Assembly (NCBI RefSeq): GCF_963924675.1
Contig: NC_089226.1
Location: 53,506,205-53,570,204, forward strand
DNA from: Phocoena phocoena
Taxonomy: Eukaryota; Chordata; Mammalia; Artiodactyla; Phocoenidae
DNA: 64,000 nt
Reading direction: 5' to 3'
The notes below the pieces were generated by a model. It did no database searches. It saw nothing but the letters and a program-made list of their open reading frames with translations, and was not told the origin of the DNA. This document shows positions 10,670-22,310 of the stretch, piece by piece. A program made the translations under genes and the position numbers. Each line of letters begins with the position of its first letter. Positions within the stretch are counted from its first letter, which is position 1.

Positions 10670-10830
10670 TTTGCACAGGCAGATGTTACTCTCAGCCGGG
10701 TGGTCTTATTCTCCTAGAGTTGAGGAAACTGAGGCTCAGCTAAAGCTATCAGCCCAAGGTTCAGCTGACACGAGAACCCAGGTCTACCAGACTTCAGAAC
10801 TGTTGGTGTCACGGTGTCAGCGACTGCCTC
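10670..10830 (-). mobile_element. MIR SINE
   Basis: Reverse MIR with TTGAGGAAACTGAGGCTC followed by GAGAACCCAGGTCTACCAGA. Confidence 0.75.
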
Positions 10831-11359
10831 AAGGTCACCCAGCAAATTTGGAAATCATGTCTCCCTAGACCCCATTCCAGAACATTTGTTCATTCCATAC
10901 TCCACTTACGATAGTTTAGGGTTCTTGTGTGAAGCCCTGAGACCTAGATCCAGGGCCAAGTGGAAAGAAGTTAACAGTGAGTTTTAAGTCAAATTTCCAC
11001 CAGCCAGGGTGGCTCTGTGGTGAAAGGGACAACCTTCGTGGTTTGCTTCCTGACACAGCTATTTGGGCAGGGGCACAGGTCACTTGCTGGAGATGCTGTG
11101 GCAGGAATTCCTGCATCTGATGTCTGGGTGGCAGTCAGGGCCCAGCCCGTTCCAAGGATCCAATGGTCCTCTGTGCCTCTTACTCCCAGCGATGACCGGG
11201 AGTTGAACCCAAGCTTACAGCAGCTGCTTTTCACAAACAATTCCCAAGGGAGTAGGAAGTGAAAATTTTTTCCCCAGAAGTATCTGGAATTTCCAGTGAA
11301 GCAGCACTTAACTGCTGTCTGTGGGTGAGGATATGCAAGACTCATCATGGCCGGAAGGT
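10831..11359. other. Unassigned DNA
   Basis: No gene or repeat recognised. Confidence 0.35.
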
Positions 11360-11560
11360 CCTGGGACTAATTGATTCGGTTATTCATTTGGCAAACAATC
11401 TTAGGCATCTCTTCTGCCATCAGCCTTAGTCTAGGCTGTGGGGAGACAGCAGTAAACAAGATAACACTGCCCCCACCCGCTCAGCACTCACATTCTAGTG
11501 GAAGAAATAGATGAGAAACAGATGGGCACAATATCTGTCTGTCTAGTACTATCTCTTCTT
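11360..11560 (-). mobile_element. L2 LINE 3' end
   Basis: Reverse L2: GGGGAGACAGCAGTAAACAA and CTCACATTCTAGTGGAAG match the reverse of the L2 3' terminus. Confidence 0.75.
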
Positions 11561-11639
11561 TCCTCTGAGACTCAGAGAATAGTTTTCCATCTTCTTGCAG
11601 ACTGAAAAGCAATGAAGTACAGCAGAAAAGCAACAGAGC

Positions 11640-11775
11640 TGTGTTGCGAGGACCTAGCTGGGCTTGCGTCAGGACTGACCCTGATCTAGCGGTGAGAAGC
11701 CAGCAAGCGTCAGTTCTCTGTGGCTCAGGTTCTTAGTCTGCAAAGGGAGGACAGCAGTACCCACTTGGTACTGTC
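11640..11775 (+). mobile_element. Possible MIR SINE fragment
   Basis: Weak forward MIR resemblance: CAGTTCTCTGTGGCTCAG then TTCTTAGTCTGCAAAGGGAG. Low confidence because of divergence. Confidence 0.4.
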
Positions 11776-13035
11776 CTGCTCAGGGTCTTTCTTGACAAGG
11801 AACAGAGACCCACTCAAGCCAACTCAGGAAAAGGGAAAGGATGGCTGGTGATAACGAGGCAGGATCTTTCTGGGAGTCCACAGGCAACAACCATAATGCA
11901 GCAGGACCTCATGGAAACCCAGAATGGGAAGTTAGCAATAGCTAAGGCATCAAGGTGGTCTCTCTTAGTGGCCCTTTTTCCCTCTGCATTTCTACTCTGT
12001 CTTCCTCTCTGCTCACCCATTTCTTTTGCTTTTTCCTAGATCACAGTCCCACAAAGCTTTGACTTGCAAAGGCCCGTCCCCGCCATCCTGGCCTTCTCAA
12101 TGACCTAACAGCTCATAGTAACTCCTTTGGGTTTTTCTCCCCTCTACTAGCTAGCTACCCAGTCTCTGTTCCCCAAATCTAGGTCCCAATCCATGTAGGA
12201 GAAATTGAAGTGAGACAAACTGCAGGTTACTGAACAGCCAATCGTTGGACCATGCATGGAAGAGGTGCCCACCTCTGGTCCAATCAGCTATGAGCACAGT
12301 GGGACCTGGTTACGTGATACAAAAAAATGGCTGCTACAGGTCCCCTGGTATAAAACATGGTGGCTGTGTATGGGACAGCTTCTCTTAGAAGGTAGTGGTG
12401 ATATGTGCAGTCACCATAAAACATCTGGTACACACCTGCTCCTCCCAGGCTACCCTGACCAATTAAATGAGACGGGTTTTTTTGGGTTTTGTTTTGGGTT
12501 TTTTTGTTGTTGTTGTTTTAATGCCTAGCATGCTGATTCCCTGTACGATGCCAGGATTTATTGAACGAATACTCTTTGCGGAGGCCTTTGGTAAGATGCT
12601 GTTCAGATGTGAGGTGTGAGCATTGCTATTGGTTACTGACAGAACTTAAACTTTGCAAAGGCTGGCTTGGCTGGATTTCAGCCAGTTGCTTTAATCGGGG
12701 AGCGATTAGCTTGGTCACCTTCTTGTTCCCTCAGCTATTGCGTTTCCCTGGGGCCTGGGGAGACCGTGCCTTGCGCGTGGATTTCTCAAAGTGGCTTCAT
12801 GCTGTGTCCCTGCGTGAGGCTAGGGCTCAGCCTTGGAAATTACAGTCTGTCTCATCCTGCTGGGCACGACTGAGTAAGTGCCGTCATGTGTACTGGCCAA
12901 TCCCAACAGCTGGGGGCCTCCCAGGCAGCTGGCCAGCAGGAGTGACAGGCAGCTCCAGGCTGCTTCTGCCTTCCAGGGGTTCTAGACAGAGGACAGAAGG
13001 GTGGAGAGTAACTCAAGTATGCTGCATCCCTATAG
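11776..13035. other. Unassigned DNA, partly repeat-like
   Basis: 11780-12450 has the feel of an old unclassified interspersed repeat (GGTCCAATCAGCTATGAGCA and a CCAATC-type segment) but I cannot name it. 12460-12515 is a T/G-rich low-complexity tract. 12590-12990 is single-copy and includes the inverted pair TAATC (12692-12696) and GATTA (12704-12708). Confidence 0.4.
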
Positions 13036-13039
13036 GGCC

Positions 13040-13232
13040 TGGATCTTTACATAGACCTTAACTTATTGTACCTTCTTAGCAATATTATCGAGGGAGCATT
13101 ATAATCCCCATTTTACAGATGGAAGTAATGAGGCTTAGAGAGATTAAGTACTTTGCTCAAAATGGTGGAAACCAAGTGGGAACCCAATCCTGGCTGTCTG
13201 CGTTCCTTAGGGCATTGCAGTACTAGCTTACA
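13040..13232 (-). mobile_element. MIR SINE
   Basis: Reverse MIR: CCCCATTTTACAGATGGAAG, AGAGAGATTAAGTACTTTGC, GTGGGAACCCAATCCTGGC. Confidence 0.8.
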
Positions 13233-13239
13233 AGCATTC

Positions 13240-13440
13240 AACCAGCCAGTTCTTTCTGAGCACATACTGTGTGCTATGTATTCACAGTGTGTTATGCCTT
13301 TTAAAGCTCTTTTCCCACTTATCATCCAGTACCCAGAGAAGCAAGTATACAGGATGGCTCTTGTTATCCGTATTTAACATCAGAAGCTAGAGGCCCCGAG
13401 GAGACTCAAGGCAGAGCAGGGTCTGCAGCCCGCTCCCATG
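13240..13440 (-). mobile_element. MIR SINE, diverged
   Basis: Directly follows another reverse MIR and again shows the order of the reverse element: GAGCACATACTGTGTGCTAT, then a CAGAGAAGCAAGTAT block. The 5' part is worn. Confidence 0.6.
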
Positions 13441-13579
13441 ACTACACATGTGGGGCTCTGTGGACCAAACTGTGCTTTCCTCCCACCCTTCAAGACACTC
13501 TTCCATATATAGGAGAAGGAAAATATCGAAAGATAAAATATTGCATTTGTTTGTTTCCCGTTTCGTTCAGATTTAAGTG

Positions 13580-13710
13580 ATGTCATAGCACGTATGTTAG
13601 ACTTGGGTTCAGGTCCTGGCCTGCCAATTACTTGTAGTGTGCTCACTGTGAGCTTCTCATCCATAAATGGGTGATAGTCCTTGGGACAGCACCTAGCACA
13701 CTGCTCTGGA
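13580..13710 (+). mobile_element. MIR SINE
   Basis: Forward MIR: TTGGGTTCAGGTCCTGGC, CATCCATAAATGGG and GCACCTAGCACA. Confidence 0.65.
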
Positions 13711-14524
13711 AGTTTAGACAGGGAGTCGGCAAAGAGGGCTTCTTAGAGGAAGTGGTTCCCAAGATGGCCTCCTTGAAAGGAACCTGCCTGTAAGACTTGA
13801 TCCTGTCATGGTCTAGTCATTTCTACCTGCCTTTTGAAAGCCCCAGGAAACCGCTCCCAATCTTCTGGGTTGAGTGAGTCACTCCAACCCCTGGGTCTCT
13901 ACAGCTTAGAGTCAGGAGAGGGAGCGGCAGGCACCTACGCCCCCTCTTTCTCTCTGGATGTTCATCTTTCCCATCCTGTGCCTCCTCCAGGCTCCTCCCA
14001 GCCTAAGATGCACGAAGGCCCTAAGCAAAGGGCTAAGGTGGAATTAAGCACATCCTTCTGTGGGCTCAGTGCTTACGGAGTCACTGCCATGCTTCAGGAA
14101 GTGCTTCTCAGAGTTTTCCGAGTAGCATTCACAGGTCTTTAATCCTGACTTCAAATTTTGCCTTTCCAGCTAGGCTGAATAAGAAATGGATGCAATTGTG
14201 TTGATAGTTGGTCTAGAAAGGGTGAGAAGACGCAGCCATTTCTTAGTTTGGGTCTTCTTCGCAAAGCTGATCAACCTGCCTTGTGGCAAACTAGCTGTTT
14301 CCTAGCAACACCAAGTGATGTAGCAGGATGGCACCTGTTTGGAATCTTCCTGAAGTGACCTGTTGACTCCCGTTGAGAGTGGCAGCCGTGGCCTTGAGAT
14401 CGTGTTGCTTTGCCAAGGGGAGGGGCTTTCCCCAGTCGTGTAGGCAGGATCCCTGGCAGGGTTCTGTAGCTGGGCCAGGCTGAACCAAATCCCTGTCATG
14501 CACTTGGACTTGTTTACTTCCTCA
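13711..14524. other. Mostly single-copy DNA
   Basis: No gene recognised. 14230-14500 is repeat-free and contains GTTTCCTAGCAAC (14297-14309), which resembles an RFX X-box half-site pair. One motif is not enough to call a regulatory element. Confidence 0.4.
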
Positions 14525-15350
14525 TTCATTCATGGACTCATATAGTCCATCACACGATGACTGTGGACCACTATTCCAGGAAACTGTGCCAGACACTGGT
14601 GTTTCTAGGGAAACACCAGGCCTGGTTCCTGTCCTTGGGGAGAGACAGGCTTGTAACAGGTCCTGAGATATGTGCAATCATGAAGGCAAGAACAAAATCA
14701 AGGCCTGGAGTTTATAGGAATATTTTTCAGAAGAGTTGTAAGTTGAACCAGGCTTTGAAGTATGAATGAGTGTTGTAGGTGTTGAGATAAGAATAAGGTA
14801 TTTGTTGGAGGGGACAGCATAATGCAGTACCCTAAAGGCATGAAAGAAGCAGTGGGAAGTTGGTGACATCACCAGTGAATCAAAAAAAAAAAAACCAAAA
14901 AAAACCTTTCCCTTGGGACTTATTAATAATGGGTATTATTCAGGTATGAGGTTCTGTCACCAAACAAGAAATTCAGGCTTAAAGTTGAATAGATCTTTTT
15001 AATGACAGGACTTTTCAGCCATATGCAACTTGCTACTGTTTATTGCAATTTTGTAGCATTTTCTAGACTTAATGACACTTAGAGCATCTTTTAAGAGTAG
15101 GGTTCCTTGGAATCTATCTTGGAAAATGCTAAGCTACCTTACAGGGTTGTTTCCTGGGGATGGTTGAAAAGAGGCAGGGCCAACTCCTGAGGGGCCTCTG
15201 ATAGCAAAGAGTGAGGATGGAATTTTATCCTGAAGGTGATGGGTAGCCAAGGAAAGATTTTCAACAGGGCCTGTATTATAAAGTACTCAGGGCACAGAGG
15301 GAAAATGGGCTAGGGAGGGGAGCCTGGAGGCTGGGATTCCAGGTCGGAGG
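14525..15350 (-). mobile_element. L2 LINE, interrupted
   Basis: Reverse L2 pieces at 14525-14875 (CCTGTCCTTGGGGAGAGACA; GTACCCTAAAGGCATGAAAG) and 15160-15350 (GGAATTTTATCCTGAAGG; GATTTTCAACAGGGCCTG). The stretch between, 14880-15140, starts with an A-rich tract and is not L2; its origin is unclear. Confidence 0.65.
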
Positions 15351-15840
15351 CTGTGTGATAGTTACTTTTTGGTGTCTCACACTGTGGACATGTAGGCATC
15401 CCCTGGCACCTGGCCTAGGTCAGGGGATTCAGCCCTAACCCAAGACAGTCACACTCAGACGTTGTTGAGGACCTCCAGACTCGCCCACACTGAGGTCCAG
15501 CTGAGTTCTGCTGGACAGCATGTGACGATGTAAGGCATTCCCGTGTTTAGTAGCAGCTCTTTACTTGGAAGGTGGCTGGGACCTGCTTATTGGTTCTGGT
15601 GCTTGTTTTTGTTAGGGCTGTCACTCTGTCTACTTTCTGCCACAAGCCCAGTTAGGTAGTCAGTGGTGTTTGCCATGTTCAATGTCGATGTGCTCAGGAA
15701 CTGTAGCTGACTTACACAGATTATTCTTTGTGCTAAGAAAGGCAGAAAGCGTCACCAGGATATTGGATCAAAGACAGTAGTCCAAAGCAATAGTCCTATT
15801 CAAAGGAGAGGAAATTTAATAGGTATGAAAATGAAACCCA
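15351..15840. other. Unassigned DNA
   Basis: No gene or repeat recognised. Confidence 0.35.
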
Positions 15841-15844
15841 TTGG

Positions 15845-16040
15845 GAAAACATAAGCCCTGGAGTCAGACAGTCATGGACCCATATCCCAGCTCCATGACT
15901 TGCTGGATAATCATAGGCAAGTCACTTAACCTCTCTGAGCCTCACTTTTCTTTCTGGAAAATGGAAATAGTCATATGAATTTTAAAATGTTTGTAAGATG
16001 TTGTGCATATAAAATTGGCTCAGTAGATATCAGGGGTTGT
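15845..16040 (+). mobile_element. MIR SINE
   Basis: Forward MIR: CCTGGAGTCAGACAGTCATG, AAGTCACTTAACCTCTCTGA, then GGAAAATGGAAATAGTCAT. Confidence 0.85.
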
Positions 16041-16490
16041 TCCATTTTTCTTGGGTCTTTAAACTCAACATCCCCAAACCAGACATGGTTTAGTAGCAGC
16101 AGCTGTGAAAGCAGTCTTCACAGTTTTGGTTGAAAAGTTGCTTGTGGGAAGGCCTCCAGAAAAGCTGATATGAGCATGGGCTCCATCAAGAAAAGGAGAG
16201 AACCCAAGTCAGGCAGGGGATAGTCCCGGCCACGTGCTTGTTCAGGCTCTCTTCAAAGATCGCCTTCCGTTCCAGGCAATAACTGTAATAGGAACATTGA
16301 CACTTGTTGGTACTAACAAGTCAGGGAAGGAGAAGGGCCCAGAAACTTGACTATATAAAGAGTAGACAAAAGAGCACACATGTCTTAGCCTGAAAAAGAT
16401 GATGGGAAGTGGTATGGTAGATGCTTCTGTATCTAGAGCCAGTGTCTGATATATAGTAAGTTCTCAAAACATGTTTGTTGGTCGGGTGGG
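16041..16490. other. Unassigned DNA
   Basis: No gene or repeat recognised. Confidence 0.35.
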
Positions 16491-16495
16491 TGTGT

Positions 16496-16543
16496 GGATG
16501 GATGGATGGATGGATGGATGGATAGATGGATGGATGGATGGAA
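16496..16543. repeat. (GGAT)n microsatellite
   Basis: About 12 GGAT units with a single GATA interruption. It creates open frames rich in WMDG on one strand and HPSI on the other, which are not proteins. Confidence 0.95.
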
Positions 16544-16554
16544 AGGTGGCCATG

Positions 16555-16765
16555 GAATCGGGCAGACCTCATTTTGAATCCCCTTGGCATCATACGCCAA
16601 CTGTGACCTTGGGGATGGTATTCGGCTTCCCTGTACCTTCATTACACATGGTGATAGAGACGCCTACTGTGCTGTGCTCTTCTTTCTGAGGATTCAGTGA
16701 AAACATGTGTGTTAAGTTCTGAACACTGAGCTTATTGCCCTGGAAGTGTTCAATGACAATTCCTC
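16555..16765 (+). mobile_element. MIR SINE, diverged
   Basis: Forward MIR order: TGTGACCTTGGGGATGG, TCGGCTTCCCTGTACCTTC, then a GAGGATTCAGTGAAAAC segment. Confidence 0.6.
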
Positions 16766-17504
16766 TTTGTTACCCTGCCATATTCACTGCTGTCTGGTTG
16801 GCAAAGCCTGTCACGTGGCCGGGGAATTGGGCATATATCTCCAGTATTTCAGAGTGGGACGGGCAGGTGGAAGTTCAGGCGACTTCCTCAAGGTTAGAAC
16901 TGCTTAAAAATGATTTGAGGTGTTGTCACAGGAGTGAACTTCATGGCCCTGGAGGAGGTATGTAAGCTGAAGCTGCCTGACCAGGACAACAGAGAGGTAC
17001 AGACTGTATCTTCAACGTCTCTAATATTCAATCGTTGCGAAGCTCTTGGTCTCAACTTATCCATCTGTGAAATGGGGGTAAAACATCATTGGATATCCAA
17101 GCAGAAGGAGGCAGTGGGTGTGGAGAAGGCTTGTAAACAGTAAAGCAACAACAGGGGTTGGAAACCGTGACCCTGAGGCCACGCTGGGCCCTCAGCTGGG
17201 TTTTGGTGGGCCTGCATAATGTCGGCCTATTATTTTCTTAGAGATTTCACATGAAAGTTCAGGTTGTTCAACTTTTTTGAAAAAAAGAGGGATGATACGG
17301 GGACTGGGCCCTCACATGCCTCCACAGTTTGCCTGCCACTTTAAGTTGTCTCTTTGAAACCCAGGCCAGACCTGCTTTCTGGTCTCTGGAGGCATTTGAT
17401 TTGTACCCTTAGCTCTCTATGCTAAATGCTGGACTTAGCCTCGAAATCCAGCCTCTCTCACCTGGGAATAAAGCACTACAGCACCGGAGGGGCTGCAGAG
17501 GCAG

Positions 17505-17725
17505 CCTGGAGTGGTGGCTGAGGGTTTGGCTTCTGGTGCTGGGCTGCCTTGGGTCATGTCCCAGCTCTGTTACTTTCTTGCCGGGCTGATCCTGGTGAGT
17601 TACTTAATCTCTCCGATCTCAGTTTCTTCAGCTGTACAATGGGGATAGTAATCAAACCTGCTTTACAGCTTGTGTGAGGATCAAATGGGTACCTGGCTCT
17701 GAATAAGTGCTTATCAAACAGGATC
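17505..17725 (+). mobile_element. MIR SINE
   Basis: Forward MIR: CCAGCTCTGTTACTTTCTTG, GTTACTTAATCTCTCCGATC, CAGCTGTACAATGGGGATAG. A shorter MIR-like scrap (CCATCTGTGAAATGGGGG) also lies at about 17035-17085. Confidence 0.85.
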
Positions 17726-18254
17726 TACTTGTTAAAGCAAAGCATCCTGTTAGAATATGAATCATCCTTTCCTAAAGCTGGTTGGGTTTTTGCTGTGGTG
17801 CCCCTGAGCACCAAAACCTGAGAAGTATTTCAACAGTGATTTCAGAACAGGCGTCCTCTCCGCATGAGTAGCAGAGGCTGCTGGGACTGCAGCCATTGTA
17901 TGGCAAAGCGGGGATTCTGCCTGGAGACCCCACTGCCTGCGACTGAGCAGGAGAGGCTGGCTGGCCCTCTGAGGCTCCCCTGCCTGGTAGTTGCAGGAAG
18001 CGCTGTGATTTACCAGGGCCATTAGGCTCTGTTTGACACCAAAAAATGTATAGCCTTCCCAGGGTGTGAGAAACGAATATGTCGCTTCCATTTGTATTAC
18101 ACTTCCGAGTGAGTTGATGGGACTTTTTCCCCTCCTGTTCCTTTTTTTTTTTATTTCTCTGCTCAGTTTATTGACACGTTGGGGAGGAAGGGGATGCCTC
18201 TTGACGTGGTCTGCACCCCAGCTCTCCTCCTGACCCAGCCTGTGAGCCCACTCT
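17726..18254. other. Mostly single-copy DNA
   Basis: No gene recognised, although the minus strand stays open for 167 codons (17762-18265). 17985-18125 is repeat-free and AT/GC balanced and could be a conserved non-coding element. A T-rich tract lies at 18142-18160. Confidence 0.4.
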
Positions 18255-18375
18255 GTCCTCACCACAGCCCCTGGAGGTGAGGGCTCTTTTGGACCCCCAT
18301 TTTACAGATGAGAAAGTGGAGGTGCAGGACGCTTACCTGAACTACTTGCTCTCACAGCCCTTGAGTAGCAAGAGC
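18255..18375 (-). mobile_element. MIR SINE fragment
   Basis: Reverse MIR with CATTTTACAGATGAGAAAG. Confidence 0.65.
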
Positions 18376-18826
18376 ATCGTCCATACTCGGGACTCTGACC
18401 CCACGGCCTGGGCTCATAAATCTCTATCAGCCTGGGAAAAAAATGTTGGCCATGCAAAAGGGTAAAAAAAAAAAAAATCCCCTTATCAGTCAGGGACAGG
18501 GCAGGCCGTCTCCACCAGGGGAACACACTCGCCATTGTACTGAGCACAGTTAGGGCTTTTTCCAGCCCGGCTACCGTGCCTCCATCCCTGCACTTTCCCT
18601 CACTTGGAATCCTTCATCCTAAACAGGGCAAGCAAATGCTCTTCCATCCTGGTGGGCCTCTCTTTTCCTCCTTCCTGGTCAGGAGAAGGAAAGTTCTGGC
18701 TCCCAACTCTTGCCTGGGTTTCACTCATGTTGTTTCCCCTGCAGGACTTGGCAAGGAAGGGGTGGCTTATGTGTCCCCATGACTCCTGCTGTTCCTGGTG
18801 ACAGAGTGGAAACTGACCAGCCCTTG

Positions 18827-18862
18827 GCTGGGGTGGCCCCAGCAGCTGGGGTGGCCCCAGCA
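18827..18862. repeat. 18 bp unit repeated twice in tandem
   Basis: Two perfect copies of GCTGGGGTGGCCCCAGCA. Each unit is a near-palindrome (TGGGG then CCCCA around TGG), and the sequence continues with a third partial GCTG. Confidence 0.95.
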
Positions 18863-18874
18863 GCTGAGAATGTC

Positions 18875-19062
18875 AGTCTGACTGGGGCTGCTTGAATCCG
18901 GCTCTGCCACATATAAGCTGAATGAATTTGGACACATAGCTTAATGGCTCTGAGCTTCATGTTTTTGTCTGTCAAATGGAGTAGAAAAACATCACAGGGC
19001 TGACGTGAGGATCATGGTGTAATGCCTGTGGGCCCCATAGCTCTCGACTCTGCTGGCTGTTA
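18875..19062 (+). mobile_element. MIR SINE
   Basis: Forward MIR: GAATCCGGCTCTGCCACATA, GGCTCTGAGCTTCATG, TCTGTCAAATGGAG. Confidence 0.7.
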
Positions 19063-19069
19063 TATCAGT

Positions 19070-19165
19070 TCCCGTTTGATCCTCACAGTGACCCTTGGGG
19101 AGTGTTAGTATCACCGTTCCATTTTGCAGATCAGGAAGTTGAGGTCACTCTGTCTTGGATTTGTC
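19070..19165 (-). mobile_element. MIR SINE fragment
   Basis: Reverse MIR: GATCCTCACAGTGACCCTTG then CATTTTGCAGATCAGGAAG. It faces the forward MIR just before it. Confidence 0.65.
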
Positions 19166-19530
19166 CTTTATAAGTTCCATTTGTGTACCACCCTGAGTAC
19201 TGGGTGCTGAGGAAACAGGGAGGTCTAGGCCTGGGTTCAGCTCCCAGGGAGCCCAGAGCCTGGTGGGTGCCCTCATTCCCCAAAGCCTCCTGCCTTTCAG
19301 AAACTCAGGAGTCCAGGCAATGGACAGAAGCTATGATTCTAGAGTGGCTTCTCCATCCTTCCTGTCACCGGAGCCCAGATCCTAGAAGTCACCCTTCATC
19401 CCTCCATTTGCCTCAGCCCACGGTCAGGCCGTTAGCAAGTCCTGCAGGTCTACCCGGAGCCGCCTCCCCTGGCTCACAAGAATGGATTCTGCACAGCTCT
19501 TTCCAGCTCTGCTGTCCTTGATGTCACGCT

Positions 19531-19625
19531 GAAATCAGCAATGGTGGGAGTATTTACACCACGGAAATTGGCAAACTGGGCTTTTTCCCCCTGAGAGCCA
19601 CGTATTAAACATTTATCAATGCCGT
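19531..19625 (+). repeat. Unclassified old repeat, copy A
   Basis: Shares a 22 bp exact core starting ATGGTGGGAGTATTTACACC (19541-19562) with 29871-29892, and weaker similarity on both sides, including a TTTATCA segment about 50 bp later. This suggests an interspersed family that I could not name. Confidence 0.65.
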
Positions 19626-19769
19626 AACCCGAATCTCTCCACTTCCCTTTATTTCCATTTCTATTTTAGCAGAAACCACTTTCACCTCTTACTCAGCGGG
19701 TTTTACATGGCTCCCCTGCTTGCGCTTCTACTACCCATTCCTACAAGGCAGCTGGAGAGACCTTTTAAA

Positions 19770-20300
19770 AATGTAAGTCAGCTCCTGTCACTCCCTTCTG
19801 TAAAAACCTTCCTGTGGCTTCCCAGAACCCTCAGAATAAAAGCCAAATGTCTTGCTGAGGCCCACACAGCCTACTCTACCTTCCCTGCCAACTTCTGATC
19901 TCATCTCCCCATCTCCCCTGTTAACCTGGCCTCCAACACGCTGGGCTTACTGTTACTGGAAAAGCCAGCACCTTCCCACCTCAAGGCTTTGCACTTCTGC
20001 TGTTGGGAGTACTCTGCCCCCAGGTCTTTGCATGGCTGCTCCTTCTACTTTTCCAGATCTTTACTCAAGTGCCACCTCCTTGGAGAAGACTTCTTTGACC
20101 ACCCCTCCCTCCCAATATAGACAAGTCCACCTGCCTGCCTACCCCTGCACCTGCCCCAAGTTACTTTCTATGGTAGCTCCCCAGGCCTTCTATTTCCTAC
20201 TTCATTTGCCGTCTCTCCATTGAAATAAAAGCCTCACGTTGTCTGTGACTGAGGTTGGGGTATCAGAGGTGCTTAGCAAATATACTTGATGAATGAACGA
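19770..20300 (+). mobile_element. L2 LINE 3' region
   Basis: Long forward L2: CAGAATAAAAGCCAAATGTC, CACCTCAAGGCTTTGCACTT, AAGTGCCACCTCCTTGGAGA and the terminal GATGAATGAACGAATG. It keeps much of the L2 3' end. Open frames within it are remnants and not genes. Confidence 0.85.
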
Positions 20301-20839
20301 ATGTCTCAGTTTTCCAAGAGAAGGCACTCTGGAGAAGGTCTCTCTCAGCACTGCTGAGCCCAGGGCACTTCAATGGAAGTTCTGGCTGTATGTTGGGATG
20401 GATCTGAAAGAGAAAACAAGGGGAAGAGACGTGTTGCAAAGGAAGTTTTTGAAACAGTTTCCCCATGCCTATGGTCCCTCTGGGTGACAGAAGGAGCTTG
20501 ATCAGGTCATGGGGCTGTCATTAAGCGCCCTGAAGCATTCGCTTCCTAAATTGTGTGCCTGGGAAGCATTTTCCCTCCCAGTCCATATGGACAGAGCCTG
20601 AAAACCTTTAGCTCTCAGGCAGTTCCCTACTTCAGTGACATTTAAAAGACAATGGTGGAATCGCCTCTTTGGAGACACACAGAGGCCTTTGAGGTCCCTG
20701 GGTGCAGATCACTGGGCTTGCATTCCTTCCCCAAGCTGCCTTTTACCACCACCCCTTCTCCCACTGGTTTCTTAGGTAGATCTGGTTTTGTACAAATGCC
20801 GTAGTACTTGGGTGAGTTCAAAAAAATCTCATTTCAAAT
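20301..20839. other. Unassigned DNA
   Basis: No gene or repeat recognised. Confidence 0.35.
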
Positions 20840-20960
20840 TCTGACTCTGCCTTTTTTGGATTTATGAGTGGCTTTGGGCAAGATGCACAAATTCACCAAG
20901 ACTCAGTTTTCTCAGCTGTAAAATGGGGATGATAATGGGACTAAACACAGGTTTGCTTCA
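20840..20960 (+). mobile_element. MIR SINE
   Basis: Forward MIR: CTGACTCTGCC, GGCTTTGGGCAAGATGC, CTCAGCTGTAAAATGGGGAT. Confidence 0.8.
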
Positions 20961-21437
20961 CTCACTGTGAACTTTAAGTTGAAATTGACTTAAACTTAAT
21001 GGGCTAATCAATGTGAAAGCCTCTTCTACAGAAAGTTTGTTGTGCCGGTGGTTATGTATGAATTGATAAGTTGCAAAATGCTCCTTTGCAAGATTCTTTT
21101 GCTACTGGCCCTAAACTTTCATTTATTACACAGGAGTGAAATGAAAGATAATTGACTTGTAGACCTTCCTCACTGATTCAAATTAAACTTCACTGTCCTC
21201 CAGCGGTGAAACCCTTGGCTTCTATCTCAATCATAGTGTTTTATTTCTGTAGAAATACTGTATCCATTAAAATCATCTATTTCTGTGGCACTTGAAATTG
21301 TCCACATAGTCTTTCTGCTTCACCTTCTGGCTGACTTACATAACCTCACTTCACTAGGGCTGGCGGGAAAATGTCTGAGTGCTTGCGAAGATTAATGATC
21401 TGCTTTAAGTATTAAGACCTGCGTATAGTTCAGTTCA
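20961..21437. other. Unassigned DNA, AT-rich
   Basis: No gene or named repeat recognised. Confidence 0.35.
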
Positions 21438-22310
21438 GGGCAACCCCTCTCTTTTATTGAGCATCTGCTACAGCCAAAGCATGGGGCCCCTGCCCTTAAG
21501 GAGCTTGAGATCCAGAGTTTTGTTTTTTTTTTTCTTTTTTCACTTTTTTCGCTGGTTGATTAGATCGTTTCCTAATTTCTTCCATGGTTGATGGGTATTT
21601 TTCCAAACTTACTATATCACTAGCACTGGGCTGTGGGGACAGGGAAGAATGAGACCCAGCCCCTTCCTAAAAGGAGGTGTCTGCCTGGCTAAGGAGACAG
21701 TCATGAACATGAAAAGCCTCCAGGAAATGGGGGAAAGAGACACGGTTGAGTGGGAACCCAGTATGGGGCACTAAGTTTCATGGCTCTCGGTCAGTGTTGA
21801 GATTCTGGTGGGAGAGGGGTGGCTTATAAATCCCATGCCTGGTGGGTAGTTGCTGTTGGAGAATCCAGCCTCAATCTGGCAGCAAGTGGGACAGGAAGAG
21901 GGGATGAGACACATACAAGAAAGTGACAGTTTGTCATTTAGTACAGTAAGTGCCGTGGGGGACAAATGAGCCAAGAGCTATGGGACTTCAGGTGAGGGGG
22001 GTTTACTTTGGACTGGAGAGTCCAGACTGGCTTGGCAGAAAAGGAAGCCTTTGGGGAGGGTGGTGAGGGTCGGATGGACACCTGATGGGCAAGGATACGA
22101 TGGGAAGGGCTTCAGGCAGTGGTGACACTGAGCAAGGCACCACGTGGGCCGAGTTGTTGGGTTAACCTCGGGTGGCCCATGGGCTGCGTTACGTATAACG
22201 GGAGAGTGGAAGCAAGTGGAAAGGAGATTGCAGAACCTTAGTCATAAAGGCCTTGCGTGTCCATCCAGGAGCTTGTAGTGCATTCTCCAGGCAGTGGGGA
22301 GCCCAAGCTG
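21438..22310 (-). mobile_element. Two L2 LINE fragments
   Basis: A short reverse L2 end at 21438-21512 (TATTGAGCATCTGCTACAGC, GCCCTTAAGGAGCTTGAGAT) and a longer one at 21620-22310 that repeats the same landmark (CCCCTTCCTAAAAGGAGG) and runs on through CATAAAGGCCTTGCGTGT. The repeated landmark shows they are separate copies. 21515-21610 between them is T-rich and unassigned. Confidence 0.65.

Noticed and set aside
14297..14309. RFX X-box-like GTTTCCTAGCAAC
   Set aside because: A single motif in unannotated DNA is expected by chance and has no supporting promoter or conservation evidence here.
16496..16543. Regular repeats that could be mistaken for a CRISPR array
   Set aside because: The unit is 4 bp with no spacers, so it is a microsatellite.
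16351..16689. Open frames rich in HPSI or WMDG repeats
   Set aside because: They arise from the GGAT microsatellite at 16496-16543.
17762..18265. 167-codon minus-strand frame
   Set aside because: No family resemblance, and it runs into a MIR fragment at its far end. No splice or start context supports it.
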